From JBBDYH01 sp040901795 (GTDB lineage Bacteria > Planctomycetota > Planctomycetia > Pirellulales > JALHPA01), in contig JBBDYH010000083.1 of NCBI GenBank assembly GCA_040901795.1, positions 1 to 24,013 of the forward strand: a DNA stretch of 24,013 nucleotides. Reading direction: 5' to 3'. Under the pieces are notes generated by a model. It ran no database searches, had not been told where the DNA came from, and was given only the letters and a program-made list of their open reading frames with translations. The translations under genes and the position numbers were made by a program. Positions 6,590 to 14,562 of the stretch are shown piece by piece; within the stretch, counting starts at the first letter, position 1; each line of letters starts with the position of its first letter.

Positions 6590-7576
6590 TTAGCAAAGGC
6601 CGATCTCGCGGGCCATCGAACGATTCCAACGATACCACTCAACGCACGATCTGAGCCCTTGTTCTACGGTTATTTGCGGCGACCAGCCCAAAAGCGACCG
6701 CGCCTTTTCGATCGCGGCCCATGTCGCCGGCACGTCAGCAGCGTGCGCCGGACGCGATTGGATCACCGGCTGGCGGCCGACAAGCTCCGCAATCTGTTGA
6801 ATGACGGCGTTCAACTCCACCGGCCGGTCGCCGCCAAGGTTGATCACCTCGTATCCCAGCGGCTTCAGCGCCGCGATGGTGCCTCGCGCAATGTCATCGA
6901 CGTACGTAAAGTCGCGCTGCTGTGTGCCATCGCCAAACACTGTGATCGGTTCACCCTCGGCGATCTGGCGGACGAATCGAAAGACGCTCATGTCGGGCCG
7001 ACCCGCCGGCCCATACACCGTAAAGTAACGCAAGATGCTGACGTCGATCTGGTGCAGGTGGTGATAGCTGAATGCAATCGCCTCGGCGGCTTTCTTCGAA
7101 GCGGCGTAAGGCGAGAGCGGCCGGTTCGTGTCGTCTTCCTCACGGAACGGCACCGCGTTATGGCTGCCGTAAAGACTGGACGTCGAGGCGAGCACAAACT
7201 TCGCCACATCGTACCGGCGGCAAAGATCGAGCAGGTTCAAGCAGCCTTCAGCGTTGGTGCGAAAGTACGGCCAGGGGTCGTCGACCGAAGGCCGCACACC
7301 AGCGCGTGCTGCCAGGTTGACCACCGCCGCAAAGGGCGCCGCCTGACGTTCCGCGAACACAGGCTCGAGCGCAGAGCATTCGCAGATATCGACCTCATAG
7401 AATCGAAACGCCTGTCGACCTGTGAGCTGGGCTAATCGCCACCGCTTGAGCGTCGGATCATAGGCGTCGTTGAGGTTGTCAATCCCAACAACCTCGTGGC
7501 CCGCATCGAGCAGCATCCGTACAACATTGGCCGCGATGAACCCCGCCGCGCCGGTAACCAGGTAGGTTGCGCTCAT
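6590..7576 (-). CDS. NAD-dependent epimerase, UDP-glucuronate 4-epimerase-like
   Basis: This 328-aa extended short-chain dehydrogenase has the Rossmann glycine motif TGAAGFI (8-14), the acidic NAD-binding region GIDNLNDAYDPTLK, the active-site serine/threonine strand STSSLYG (131-137), the catalytic pair Y157 and K161 (YAASK), and the RYFTVYGPAGRPDM block (183-196). The latter and the DNLNDAYD stretch are typical of enzymes interconverting UDP-glucuronate and UDP-galacturonate, for use in polysaccharide. A UDP-glucose 4-epimerase activity cannot be excluded. Lying between two PEP-CTERM genes, it fits a link between exopolysaccharide and surface protein. It is divergent from lhgO across 82 bp, and a -10 box sits 9 bp before the ATG. 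Confidence 0.85.
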   Translation of the reverse strand: MSATYLVTGAAGFIAANVVRMLLDAGHEVVGIDNLNDAYDPTLKRWRLAQLTGRQAFRFYEVDICECSALEPVFAERQAAPFAAVVNLAARAGVRPSVDDPWPYFRTNAEGCLNLLDLCRRYDVAKFVLASTSSLYGSHNAVPFREEDDTNRPLSPYAASKKAAEAIAFSYHHLHQIDVSILRYFTVYGPAGRPDMSVFRFVRQIAEGEPITVFGDGTQQRDFTYVDDIARGTIAALKPLGYEVINLGGDRPVELNAVIQQIAELVGRQPVIQSRPAHAADVPATWAAIEKARSLLGWSPQITVEQGLRSCVEWYRWNRSMAREIGLC

Positions 7577-7585
7577 AGAGAAACG

Positions 7586-7591
7586 ATTATA
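7586..7591 (-). promoter_or_regulatory. -10 box very close to the epimerase start
   Basis: A perfect TATAAT reads leftwards and ends 9 nt before the ATG at 7576. If used, the mRNA would have almost no leader. No good -35 and no Shine-Dalgarno sequence are visible, so a leaderless transcript is possible but unproven. Confidence 0.35.
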
Positions 7592-7658
7592 CTTCGTCTT
7601 CAGAGCGGCGCACTAGTTCTGTCGCGATGCCGCTTGTTGCCCGTTCGATGCAATTTAA

Positions 7659-8861
7659 ATGCAGCACTTCGACGTGATCATCGTGGGCGGTGGAATCGTC
7701 GGCCTGGCGACCGGCTATCAACTGCTCCGGCAGTATCCCGGCAAGCGGCTGCTGATCGTCGAGAAGGAGCCGACAATCGCCGCGCATCAGACCGGCCACA
7801 ACTCCGGCGTGCTGCACAGCGGCATTTACTATCGCCCGGGTTCGCTGCGTGCGTTGAACTGCCGGACGGGCAAGCAGGCGATGGAACGGTTCTGCTCGGA
7901 ACAAGGCATCCCCTACGAAATCTGCGGCAAGGTCATCGTCGCGGTCGACGAGCGCGAGCTGCCGCTACTGCAGGCAATCTACGAGCGCGGCTGCGCCAAC
8001 AGCGTGCGCTGCGAGATCATCGACCGCACGCAGCTCCTCGAGCTGGAGCCGCACGTCGCCGGCTTGCGCGCCATCCACGTGCCCGAAGCCGGGATCGTAA
8101 ACTTCCGGCAGGTCGCCGAAATGCTGGCCGCGCTGGTCCGACAAGGGGGCGGCGAGATCGTCTGCTCGACAAGAGTCACCGGCGTCCGCGCAAATACAAG
8201 ACCGATCGTGGTCGAGACGACCGCCGGCGACTTTTCCGCCGACTATGCGGTGACGTGTGCCGGGCTGCACGCGGATCGAATGGCGCGGCAAGCGGGACAG
8301 CCACCGCCGGCGCAGATCCTCCCCTTTCGGGGCGAATACTATGAGGTACGGCCGGAGGCCCGGGGCCTGTGCCGGAACCTGATTTACCCAGTACCCGATC
8401 CCAGCTTCCCGTTCCTCGGCGTTCACTTTACGCGGACCATTGACGGCAAGTTGGAATGTGGGCCGAACGCCGTGCTGGCCTTTGCGCGCGAAGGTTATCG
8501 CTGGCGGACCGTCTCCGCGCGGGACCTGTACGAGGCGCTCACCTATCCCGGCTTCGTGCGGTTGGCCGCCAGGCACTGGCGGGCGGGAATGGCGGAGATG
8601 TGGCGGAGCATCAGCAAAGCGGCATTTGTCCGCGCGCTACAACGACTCGTGCCGGAGGTGTCCAGCCGAGACCTCGCTCCCGCCCCGGCTGGCGTGCGAG
8701 CACAAGCCGTGGGTCGCGATGGCCGGCTCGTCGACGACTTTTTACTGTGTACCAGTCCTCGCGTCGTCCACGTCTGCAACGCTCCGTCGCCGGCTGCCAC
8801 CGCCTCGCTGAATATCGGCCGGTTGGTTGTCGAAAGGCTGACGACGATGGGCTTTGAATAA
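7659..8861 (+). CDS. lhgO: L-2-hydroxyglutarate oxidase (FAD-dependent)
   Basis: This 400-aa DAO-type flavoenzyme has an N-terminal FAD-binding motif (GGGIVGLATG, 10-19) followed by an acidic residue in VEKE. It also has the family stretch HNSGVLHSGIYY and PGSLRA (47-65) and the C-terminal CNAPSPAATASLNIG block typical of LhgO/L2HGDH. It would oxidise L-2-hydroxyglutarate to 2-oxoglutarate, clearing a metabolic by-product and passing electrons to the quinone pool. The length matches the family. The ATG at 7659 gives the expected start right before the FAD motif; no clear ribosome binding site is visible. It is transcribed divergently from the epimerase gene, and no partner gene of the same pathway lies nearby. 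Confidence 0.93.
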   Translation: MQHFDVIIVGGGIVGLATGYQLLRQYPGKRLLIVEKEPTIAAHQTGHNSGVLHSGIYYRPGSLRALNCRTGKQAMERFCSEQGIPYEICGKVIVAVDERELPLLQAIYERGCANSVRCEIIDRTQLLELEPHVAGLRAIHVPEAGIVNFRQVAEMLAALVRQGGGEIVCSTRVTGVRANTRPIVVETTAGDFSADYAVTCAGLHADRMARQAGQPPPAQILPFRGEYYEVRPEARGLCRNLIYPVPDPSFPFLGVHFTRTIDGKLECGPNAVLAFAREGYRWRTVSARDLYEALTYPGFVRLAARHWRAGMAEMWRSISKAAFVRALQRLVPEVSSRDLAPAPAGVRAQAVGRDGRLVDDFLLCTSPRVVHVCNAPSPAATASLNIGRLVVERLTTMGFE

Positions 8862-8873
8862 GGCCAAGCGGCG

Positions 8874-8897
8874 TAGCGGAATTCGCCAGAGTTCCGG
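8874..8897. repeat. Dispersed short palindrome (CGGAAT...TTCCG), copy 1
   Basis: TAGCGGAAT, TCGCCAGA and GTTCCGG form a 5-bp hairpin (8877-8881 with 8892-8896). A close relative is at 12364-12386. It begins 12 bp after the lhgO stop codon. Confidence 0.6.
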
Positions 8898-8934
8898 TCG
8901 GTTGGGTGGCACGCCCGGAAGAAAGTGCTGGGCG

Positions 8935-8976
8935 TGGCAGGTTGTCATCACGAACTTCGCGGACCAGGGCCTGCCA
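8935..8976. repeat. Inverted repeat between lhgO and the 899-aa surface protein gene
   Basis: TGGCAGG (8935-8941) and CCTGCCA (8970-8976) are exact inverted repeats around 28 bp. It is not followed by a T run, so it is not an obvious intrinsic terminator. It may belong to a REP-like family, but no second copy is visible here. Confidence 0.35.
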
Positions 8977-9125
8977 CCCCGAGGCCCGGGAGTACTCGGA
9001 TCGCGGGTTTTCTGGCAAAAATCAACGGGAAACGCCAATCTGCCCTTTGCTTGCCCGCGGCGCGGATTTACTCTATGACTATCGGACCCGCGGGGGCGGT
9101 TCGCCTTGTCATTTTACTCCTCTGA

Positions 9126-11825
9126 ATGTTCCACATGCACTGTATTGCGGCGCGACTGGCGCCGCCGCTATTTTTCTGCGCATTTCTGCTCGCCTCATTC
9201 GTTCCGCCTGCCTTCGCCGGCATCAAGGAAGACGTCGGCCTGGTCACGCTGCAAACGATGTTCGGCAACGCGCCTACCGGCACAGGCGTTCCGGTTTCGA
9301 TGACCGAGGCTGTCGTGAACGGTGGCTACACACCCATGACGGAGCTGCCGGACTTTGCCGGGAAGCATTTTGAATTCCGCAGCGGCGCAGCCGGAAACTC
9401 GGCGCACGCAACTTGGGTGGCGCAAAACTTCTTCGGCCTTACGACTTCCCTCGCTCCGGGCATCGATACGATCGAGCTCTACGACGCCAACGATTATTTG
9501 ACAGACGGCTTTCTGAACGCCGGCGATCCGAACAACAATCCCAGGAGCTCGCCGCAGAACAGCCGTGTGGGCAACCATAGCTGGATCAGCAATGGGGGCA
9601 GCATCAATGGAATGCTCGATGTACTTCAGCGCGAAGACTGGATGATCGAGCGTGATGAGTTTATCCAAGTGGTCGGCGTGAACAACGGCGAGCTCAACAC
9701 CAACCCGATCGTCTCGAACGCCTTCAACGTGATCGCTGTGGGCCGGACCGATGGACAGCACGCCATCAACACGTTGCCGCTGGGCGGCATCTACACTGGT
9801 TATCGCACGCGGCCCGAGATCGTGGCCCCGATGCCGGTCACGAGCTTCTCCACGCCAGTTGTCGCCGCAGCTAGCGCCCTGTTGGTCAACCTGGGACATT
9901 CCACTCCGTATCTCTCCAACGGTTCGATCTCGCCTGCCCGCTTTCCAGGCACGACCGTCTTTCACGCCGAAACGTCAGAGGTGATCAAGGCCGCCCTCTT
10001 GGCTGGCGCCTCGCGGCTGGCCTTCAACAGCACCGATGGCAGCGCCTTAGTGGACTATCGCGGTGACGCGAGCCGGCAATCGAATAACGGCCTGGACAAG
10101 CGGTTCGGCGCGGGTCAGCTTAACGTCCACAATAGCTTCTCGATTGTGATGGAAGGGGAACAGAATAGTCGCGCGGATGGCCGCACGGTGGACGTGCTTG
10201 CGGCTGGATTCGACTACGATCCACACTTCGGCGGCGCTAATGGATCGAACAGCAGCGGCGTGTACGACTTCACGGCCGGTTGGACCGGTCAGACATTGAC
10301 TGCCTCGCTGGCCTGGAACGCGCGGATTGACATCGAGCAGGTGAAGCTGGGGGAATACGCGAATGCCGGTACGCTGTATAACCTCGATCTGTCGTTGTTC
10401 GACATGACGACCGGAACGCCCGCGCTCGTTGCCGCCTCTACCAGCGGCAATCAGAACACCGAAAACATTTGGGCATCGCTCATCGGCGGGCGACGCTACC
10501 GGCTGGAGGTCGGCCGCGCGGGCGCGCAGGCCCCATTTGACTGGGACTATGGTCTGGCCTGGTCCACGGTAGGCACCATTGGCTGGCGCGGCGCCGGTCG
10601 GTGGGACAGCGCCTCGGCCAGTTGGACAAGAGGAACACTGCCGTCCGCCTTCGTTACCGGCGACCATGTCGTCTTTAGCGATTGGGGATTGAACAGCCAG
10701 GTAGTCATCGAAGGCTCGGTCGCGCCGGGCTCGGTGCTGGTAGACAACAACGTGGTTCCGTATACGTTTCAGGGGGGCGCGATCACCGGCGCCACCGGCC
10801 TCGTCAAGCGCGGCAGCGGCCAGCTCACGCTTTCCAACTCGAATACATACGCCGGCGCGACGTTGATCCAGGCGGGCAAGCTGGCCGTGACAGCCAATGG
10901 AGCGCTCGGTCTGACTACGGGTCCCACGACGGTTTTTCCGGGCGGCGCGCTCGTTCTGCAGGGCCCCGTTAATTATTCGCTTCCTGAACCGCTGACGATT
11001 ACTGGGCACGGAGCCATCGGTCAGGGCGCACTCGAGAGCTTGGGCGGCAACAGTAACTTTGCCGGCCCAGTCACGATCAATGGCGACACGACAATCGGGG
11101 TCACCAGCGGCACGACGTCTTTGATCGGTAACGTTGACATGCCGTCCGGGGCAATACTCAACAAGACGGGCATGGGCACCTTGTCGCTGCGCGGACGACT
11201 AAACTGGCGGCCTGCTTCGGCCGTTGCCGTTATCGAGGGCACCTTGCGGCTCGAACCGGCGATCGGGGCCACGGTGTCGATCGACGAGGAGTCTCCCACG
11301 TTGCTGATTGTCGGCGGCGCGGTGCGTGTGAACGCCGCCGGCGAAGACCCGCTGACCGACTCCCTGGACCCGTCGGTGCATGTCGATGTGATCAACGACT
11401 CCATCAACGGATTGATGATCGACGCGGGGTCGGTCGCCGTTGATCAATTGGTTGGCGGCGGCAGCACCTATGTCGCCGACGGCGCCGCTTTGACGGTCAA
11501 CCATATCGATCAAGCGGGCCTCTCGATTGGTGCGGGGGGCATTGTCGCGCTCCGGCCGGGACAGGGTACTTCGGTGCTGAAGAGTTTGAGCTTAGATCTC
11601 AGTCCGGTATTAGGACTAACGGGCGGGACGCTTCTTAGCGCGGTCGATTCGCGGTCGTTGTCGCCTGCCGGAAACGCCGGCTTGGGCCCAGAGAGCACAT
11701 CGACCAGTGGATTGGCGGGCTCGACCGCTGTGGCCAGCGTACCGGAACCAGGCACGATCGCACTTGCAGGCGCCGCGTTGATATCGCTTGTCTTGACGAG
11801 GTTCCGCAGTCGTCGCGGTGCTTGA
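9126..11825 (+). CDS. Subtilase-like, autotransporter-repeat, PEP-CTERM surface protein
   Basis: This 899-aa protein begins with a signal peptide (about 1-31, cleavage near AFA). Residues 50-340 resemble an S8 subtilase fold: a VPVSMTE strand where the catalytic Asp is usually found (here E61), H94 in SAHATWVAQ matching HGTHVAG, N150 in NHSW at the oxyanion position, and S240 in VTSFSTPVVAA matching GTSMATPHVAG. A jelly-roll-like segment follows (380-480). An autotransporter-associated beta-strand repeat comes next (GSGQLTLSNSNTYAGAT, about 560-600, weaker at 680-710). PEPGTIALAG, a hydrophobic helix and RSRRGA close the protein. It is probably exported and exosortase-processed. Whether it is an active protease is uncertain because of the Asp to Glu change. 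The start has no clear ribosome binding site. Confidence 0.75.
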   Translation: MFHMHCIAARLAPPLFFCAFLLASFVPPAFAGIKEDVGLVTLQTMFGNAPTGTGVPVSMTEAVVNGGYTPMTELPDFAGKHFEFRSGAAGNSAHATWVAQNFFGLTTSLAPGIDTIELYDANDYLTDGFLNAGDPNNNPRSSPQNSRVGNHSWISNGGSINGMLDVLQREDWMIERDEFIQVVGVNNGELNTNPIVSNAFNVIAVGRTDGQHAINTLPLGGIYTGYRTRPEIVAPMPVTSFSTPVVAAASALLVNLGHSTPYLSNGSISPARFPGTTVFHAETSEVIKAALLAGASRLAFNSTDGSALVDYRGDASRQSNNGLDKRFGAGQLNVHNSFSIVMEGEQNSRADGRTVDVLAAGFDYDPHFGGANGSNSSGVYDFTAGWTGQTLTASLAWNARIDIEQVKLGEYANAGTLYNLDLSLFDMTTGTPALVAASTSGNQNTENIWASLIGGRRYRLEVGRAGAQAPFDWDYGLAWSTVGTIGWRGAGRWDSASASWTRGTLPSAFVTGDHVVFSDWGLNSQVVIEGSVAPGSVLVDNNVVPYTFQGGAITGATGLVKRGSGQLTLSNSNTYAGATLIQAGKLAVTANGALGLTTGPTTVFPGGALVLQGPVNYSLPEPLTITGHGAIGQGALESLGGNSNFAGPVTINGDTTIGVTSGTTSLIGNVDMPSGAILNKTGMGTLSLRGRLNWRPASAVAVIEGTLRLEPAIGATVSIDEESPTLLIVGGAVRVNAAGEDPLTDSLDPSVHVDVINDSINGLMIDAGSVAVDQLVGGGSTYVADGAALTVNHIDQAGLSIGAGGIVALRPGQGTSVLKSLSLDLSPVLGLTGGTLLSAVDSRSLSPAGNAGLGPESTSTSGLAGSTAVASVPEPGTIALAGAALISLVLTRFRSRRGA

Positions 11826-11860
11826 GATTGACGCTCAGGCATTCGTCTCTCTGTGAACGC

Positions 11861-11882
11861 GAGCTCAAGCTTGCACTCCAAC
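11861..11882 (-). repeat. Dispersed CAAGCTTNAGCTTG palindrome, copy 2 (diverged)
   Basis: On the minus strand it reads GTTGGAGTGCAAGCTTGAGC. It lies between the surface protein gene and the dehydratase gene, within the presumed 5' leader of the latter. Confidence 0.55.
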
Positions 11883-11962
11883 GCACTGCCGGCTCGGTTG
11901 ACCGATACGTCGCCGGGCGGATAATGCATGGCGTTCCCGGTCTTCATGCAACGGAGGTAGCC

Positions 11963-12325
11963 ATGCAAGCCCAAACGACCGAGCAACTGACCCATAAGAA
12001 GTGCGTCCCCTGCGAAGGAGGCGTGCCGAAGTATTCGCCGGCTGAAGCCGACGCTCAGATTCAGAGGCTCAGCGGATGGCTGCTGATCCGCGGCGGCGAG
12101 CGCATTCGCAAGGAATGGACCGTCAAAAACTTCCTGGCCGGAATGAAGTTTTTCAACGAGGTCGCCCGATTGGCGGAGGCGGAACAACATCATCCCGACC
12201 TGCACCTGGAAAGCTATCGCAAAGTGGCGATCGAGCTGTGGACCCACGCCATCGGGGGCCTTAGCGAGAACGATTTCATCCTCGCCGCGAAGATTGACGA
12301 GCTGCCGATCGAACTGAAGAAGTAG
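11963..12325 (+). CDS. phhB: Pterin-4a-carbinolamine dehydratase
   Basis: This 120-aa protein carries the family's active-site pattern: EQHHPDL with H76, H77 and P78, a tyrosine and V at 85 and 88, THAIGGLSENDF with H95, and a closing AAKID. It dehydrates 4a-hydroxytetrahydrobiopterin to recycle pterin cofactor, or acts in a related pterin reaction. The N-terminus carries a CVPC pair (14-17) followed by EGG, a variant seen in some bacterial members. The ATG at 11963 is set by a GGAGG site 5 nt upstream; the open frame extends back to 11822 but has no support. No aromatic amino acid hydroxylase gene lies in the window, so its partner is unknown. Confidence 0.93.
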   Translation: MQAQTTEQLTHKKCVPCEGGVPKYSPAEADAQIQRLSGWLLIRGGERIRKEWTVKNFLAGMKFFNEVARLAEAEQHHPDLHLESYRKVAIELWTHAIGGLSENDFILAAKIDELPIELKK

Positions 12326-12340
12326 CTGCGGTTCAAGCAA

Positions 12341-12363
12341 GTTGGAGTTCAAGCTTTAGCTTG
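12341..12363 (+). repeat. Dispersed CAAGCTTNAGCTTG palindrome, copy 3
   Basis: GTTGGAGTTC followed by AAGCTTTAGCTTG. The core CAAGCT-TT-AGCTTG is a perfect 6-bp inverted repeat. It is 15 bp after the dehydratase stop codon and 78 bp from copy 4 in the same orientation. Confidence 0.75.
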
Positions 12364-12386
12364 TAGCGGAATCGCCACAATTCCGG
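12364..12386. repeat. Dispersed short palindrome (CGGAAT...ATTCCG), copy 2
   Basis: CGGAAT (12367-12372) and ATTCCG (12380-12385) pair perfectly over a 7-nt loop, CGCCACA. It is closely related to 8874-8897 and is sandwiched between two copies of the CAAGCTTTAGCTTG repeat. Confidence 0.65.
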
Positions 12387-12418
12387 CATCCAAAGTCTGG
12401 CGACTTCGGCTACAGCCG

Positions 12419-12441
12419 GTTGGAGCTCAAGCTTTAGCTTG
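12419..12441 (+). repeat. Dispersed CAAGCTTNAGCTTG palindrome, copy 4, inside a gene end
   Basis: GTTGGAGCTC followed by AAGCTTTAGCTTG. Bases 12427-12441 are also the last codons and stop of the minus-strand Gfo/Idh gene, so the repeat supplies the C-terminal residues QAKA and the stop codon. Confidence 0.75.
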
Positions 12442-13428
12442 CTGCAGTTCAACGAGTTTCTTCTCGTCGGCCGCCTCACGAGCCTTGAGCACAACTTCAG
12501 TCGCGTAGAAGCAATCTTCGGCGGGGATGCGGTAGGGTTTGTCGGCTCGCACGGCCTGGACGAACTCGGCGAACAAGTTGGCAGTGGAGCCGGGATCGAC
12601 GGTGTAGGGCTTATTCTTGCTGGTCACTAGCATCAGTTTCGGCTCGCCGCCGCGCGCTTCAAGAACTCCTTCGGTACCCGCCAGGCGCAGGCGGTCGTCG
12701 CCATGCGTGGGCGCAGGCGACGGCCGCAAGTAGTCGAGCCGGGCGGTCGCCGAGCCGCCGTTCGTCAGCTCCAACAGGATTGAGGCGTGGTTCTCGGTTT
12801 CCTGGATCTGCTCGCTGCCGATCCGGCCATGGAACGCCGCCACACGCCGGTAGCGCAGTCCGCTTACCCAGCTCATCAGGTCGACGGCGTGAATGCCGAT
12901 GTAGGGAATCGTGCCGCCGAGGCGCTGGCGCGACTTGAACCACTCGGGACGGTCCTCAAGACGGTACGATTTTTGGACGCTGATCTGGCAGACTTCGCCG
13001 ATGACGCCCGACTGCACCAGTTCGCGCATCTTGGCGTACCTGGCTTCGTGTCGCATCGTGAGGAGCATAGTGAGCTTGCTTTTCGACTCGGCCAGAGCGG
13101 TCCGTACACGATCCAAGTCTGCGAGCGTCGTCGTGAGTGGCTTCTCGGTGACGATATGGATACTGCGCTTGGCCAGTGCGAGGAGCTGCTCGGCGCGGAC
13201 GTGGTTCTCGTCGCAGACGCAGCACACGTCCATCATGGTATGCTCGACCAGGTGCCGCCAGTCGGCGTACTTTTGCGCCTGCCGTGCTTGCGCCGTATCG
13301 CGAACAAACCGGTCGAGCGCCCGCGCATCGTCGTCCGACACCGCCACCAGTTCGACGTCGCCCAATTGCCGAGCGCCGTTGAGAACGACGCTCTGGTGTC
13401 CCTTGAGACCAATTAAGCCAAGTCGCAT
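12427..13428 (-). CDS. Gfo/Idh/MocA-family NAD(P)-dependent oxidoreductase
   Basis: This 333-aa protein has an N-terminal Rossmann fold (LGLIGLKGHQ, with K in place of the usual middle glycine-rich residue), the EKPL motif at 95-98 that positions the sugar and cofactor, and GGTIPYIGIHAVDLMSW (171-187) with H180 at the usual catalytic position. The family oxidises or reduces sugars and inositols, or acts in sugar-nucleotide pathways; the substrate cannot be read from the sequence. A GAGG site lies 6 nt before the ATG at 13428. The last four residues come from a dispersed repeat. It is convergent with the dehydratase gene and divergent from the SDR gene at 13613. Planctomycetes carry many such genes, often in glycan metabolism. 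Confidence 0.85.
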   Translation of the reverse strand: MRLGLIGLKGHQSVVLNGARQLGDVELVAVSDDDARALDRFVRDTAQARQAQKYADWRHLVEHTMMDVCCVCDENHVRAEQLLALAKRSIHIVTEKPLTTTLADLDRVRTALAESKSKLTMLLTMRHEARYAKMRELVQSGVIGEVCQISVQKSYRLEDRPEWFKSRQRLGGTIPYIGIHAVDLMSWVSGLRYRRVAAFHGRIGSEQIQETENHASILLELTNGGSATARLDYLRPSPAPTHGDDRLRLAGTEGVLEARGGEPKLMLVTSKNKPYTVDPGSTANLFAEFVQAVRADKPYRIPAEDCFYATEVVLKAREAADEKKLVELQQAKA

Positions 13429-13612
13429 GATCGCCTCTATTTAACCTGTGACCACCATAAGACCGTAGCGAATGCGGTAATGATAACCAGACCCGCAGTG
13501 CTATGCGAGTACATTGCCCGCGCTCACGTTACCATCTCGCCCTGCGACCGCGCATATCGTATTTTAATGGCGATGGCCTTTCCGTAACGAACAACCGTTC
13601 TGCGAATCTGCC

Positions 13613-14485
13613 ATGCGACTATTGATCATTGGCGGAACGAAGTCCATCGGGCCTCACGTTGTGCGGCAGCTCCTAAGTGTCGGCAATGAAGTCGCTGTTT
13701 ATCATCGCGGCGAGAATGAATCGCCGCTGCCCGCCGCTGTCCGTCATTTCCACAGCCCCCTGGCTGCGATGCCGGTTCTGCATTTTCCGAAAGCGGTCGT
13801 TGATTACGAGCCCGACGTCCTTATTCATATGATCCCGATGGGCGAGGCCGACGCCAAGGCCGCGGTCGAGGCGTTCCGAGGGGTGGCACGTCGAATCATT
13901 GCCGTCAGTAGCTGTGACGTATACCGAGCATACGGCCGATTTCTTGGCATCGAATCGGGCGACACTGAGCCGGCGCCTGTGAACGAAGATTCGCCGGTCC
14001 GCACAGTGCTCTTTCCATATCGACGCGTCGAAACACCGAGGGAAGCATTGGAGTACTCTTACGAGAAAATCGTCATGGAGCAGACCGTGTTGAGTGACGA
14101 TCGAATTCCAGGAACGGTGCTGAGACTCGCGAAGGTTTATGGCCCGTCAAACAACGGAGCCTGTGGCACGATGTATGGATTCCGGAACTATCCAAATTGG
14201 CGTTGGACGCACTCCTACGTAGAGAACGTGGCTGCGGCGATTGTGCTGGCTGCCAGCGATTCAAGGGCGAACGGTCGAATCTACAACGTTGGCGAAGAGC
14301 ACACGCCAACTGTCGCCGAGCGGCTTTCTCAGTTGCCGCCGTCGGATGCCCCGGCACTGCACGACTTGCCGTACAACTTCGAGCAGCACCTTGTGTTTGA
14401 CTCAGGCCGAATCCGACATGAGCTTGGTTACTCGGAGCTAGTTGATTGTCAGGAAGGAATTCGCCGTACTTTCACGACTACGTAA
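13613..14485 (+). CDS. NAD-dependent epimerase/dehydratase (atypical SDR)
   Basis: This 290-aa protein opens with the nucleotide-binding motif GGTKSIG (7-13), preceded by the strand LLIIGG and followed by VAVYHRG. The order and spacing resemble the CSP41-like atypical SDR group. An active-site strand VSSCDVYRAYG (98-108) and a Y148/K152 pair (YSYEK) are present, so catalysis by the Tyr-Lys mechanism is plausible. Its substrate is unknown. No strong ribosome binding site is visible before the ATG. It faces the Gfo/Idh gene across 184 bp in divergent orientation and ends convergently with glnB, from which it is separated by a long hairpin. Confidence 0.8.
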   Translation: MRLLIIGGTKSIGPHVVRQLLSVGNEVAVYHRGENESPLPAAVRHFHSPLAAMPVLHFPKAVVDYEPDVLIHMIPMGEADAKAAVEAFRGVARRIIAVSSCDVYRAYGRFLGIESGDTEPAPVNEDSPVRTVLFPYRRVETPREALEYSYEKIVMEQTVLSDDRIPGTVLRLAKVYGPSNNGACGTMYGFRNYPNWRWTHSYVENVAAAIVLAASDSRANGRIYNVGEEHTPTVAERLSQLPPSDAPALHDLPYNFEQHLVFDSGRIRHELGYSELVDCQEGIRRTFTTT

Positions 14486-14487
14486 TA

Positions 14488-14528
14488 GAATAGCCCATGC
14501 AACGCCTAAATGCGCCCATGGGCTATTC
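14488..14528. terminator. 12-bp hairpin between convergent SDR gene and glnB
   Basis: GAATAGCCCATG (14488-14499) and CATGGGCTATTC (14517-14528) are exact inverted repeats around a 17-nt loop. It starts 3 bp after the SDR stop codon and lies 34 bp beyond the glnB stop codon, where a shared terminator is expected. No long T run follows on either strand, so it may not act by the classic intrinsic route. Confidence 0.5.
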
Positions 14529-14562
14529 CATTCTACAATTGAGAACCGCGGACGCGCTAACA

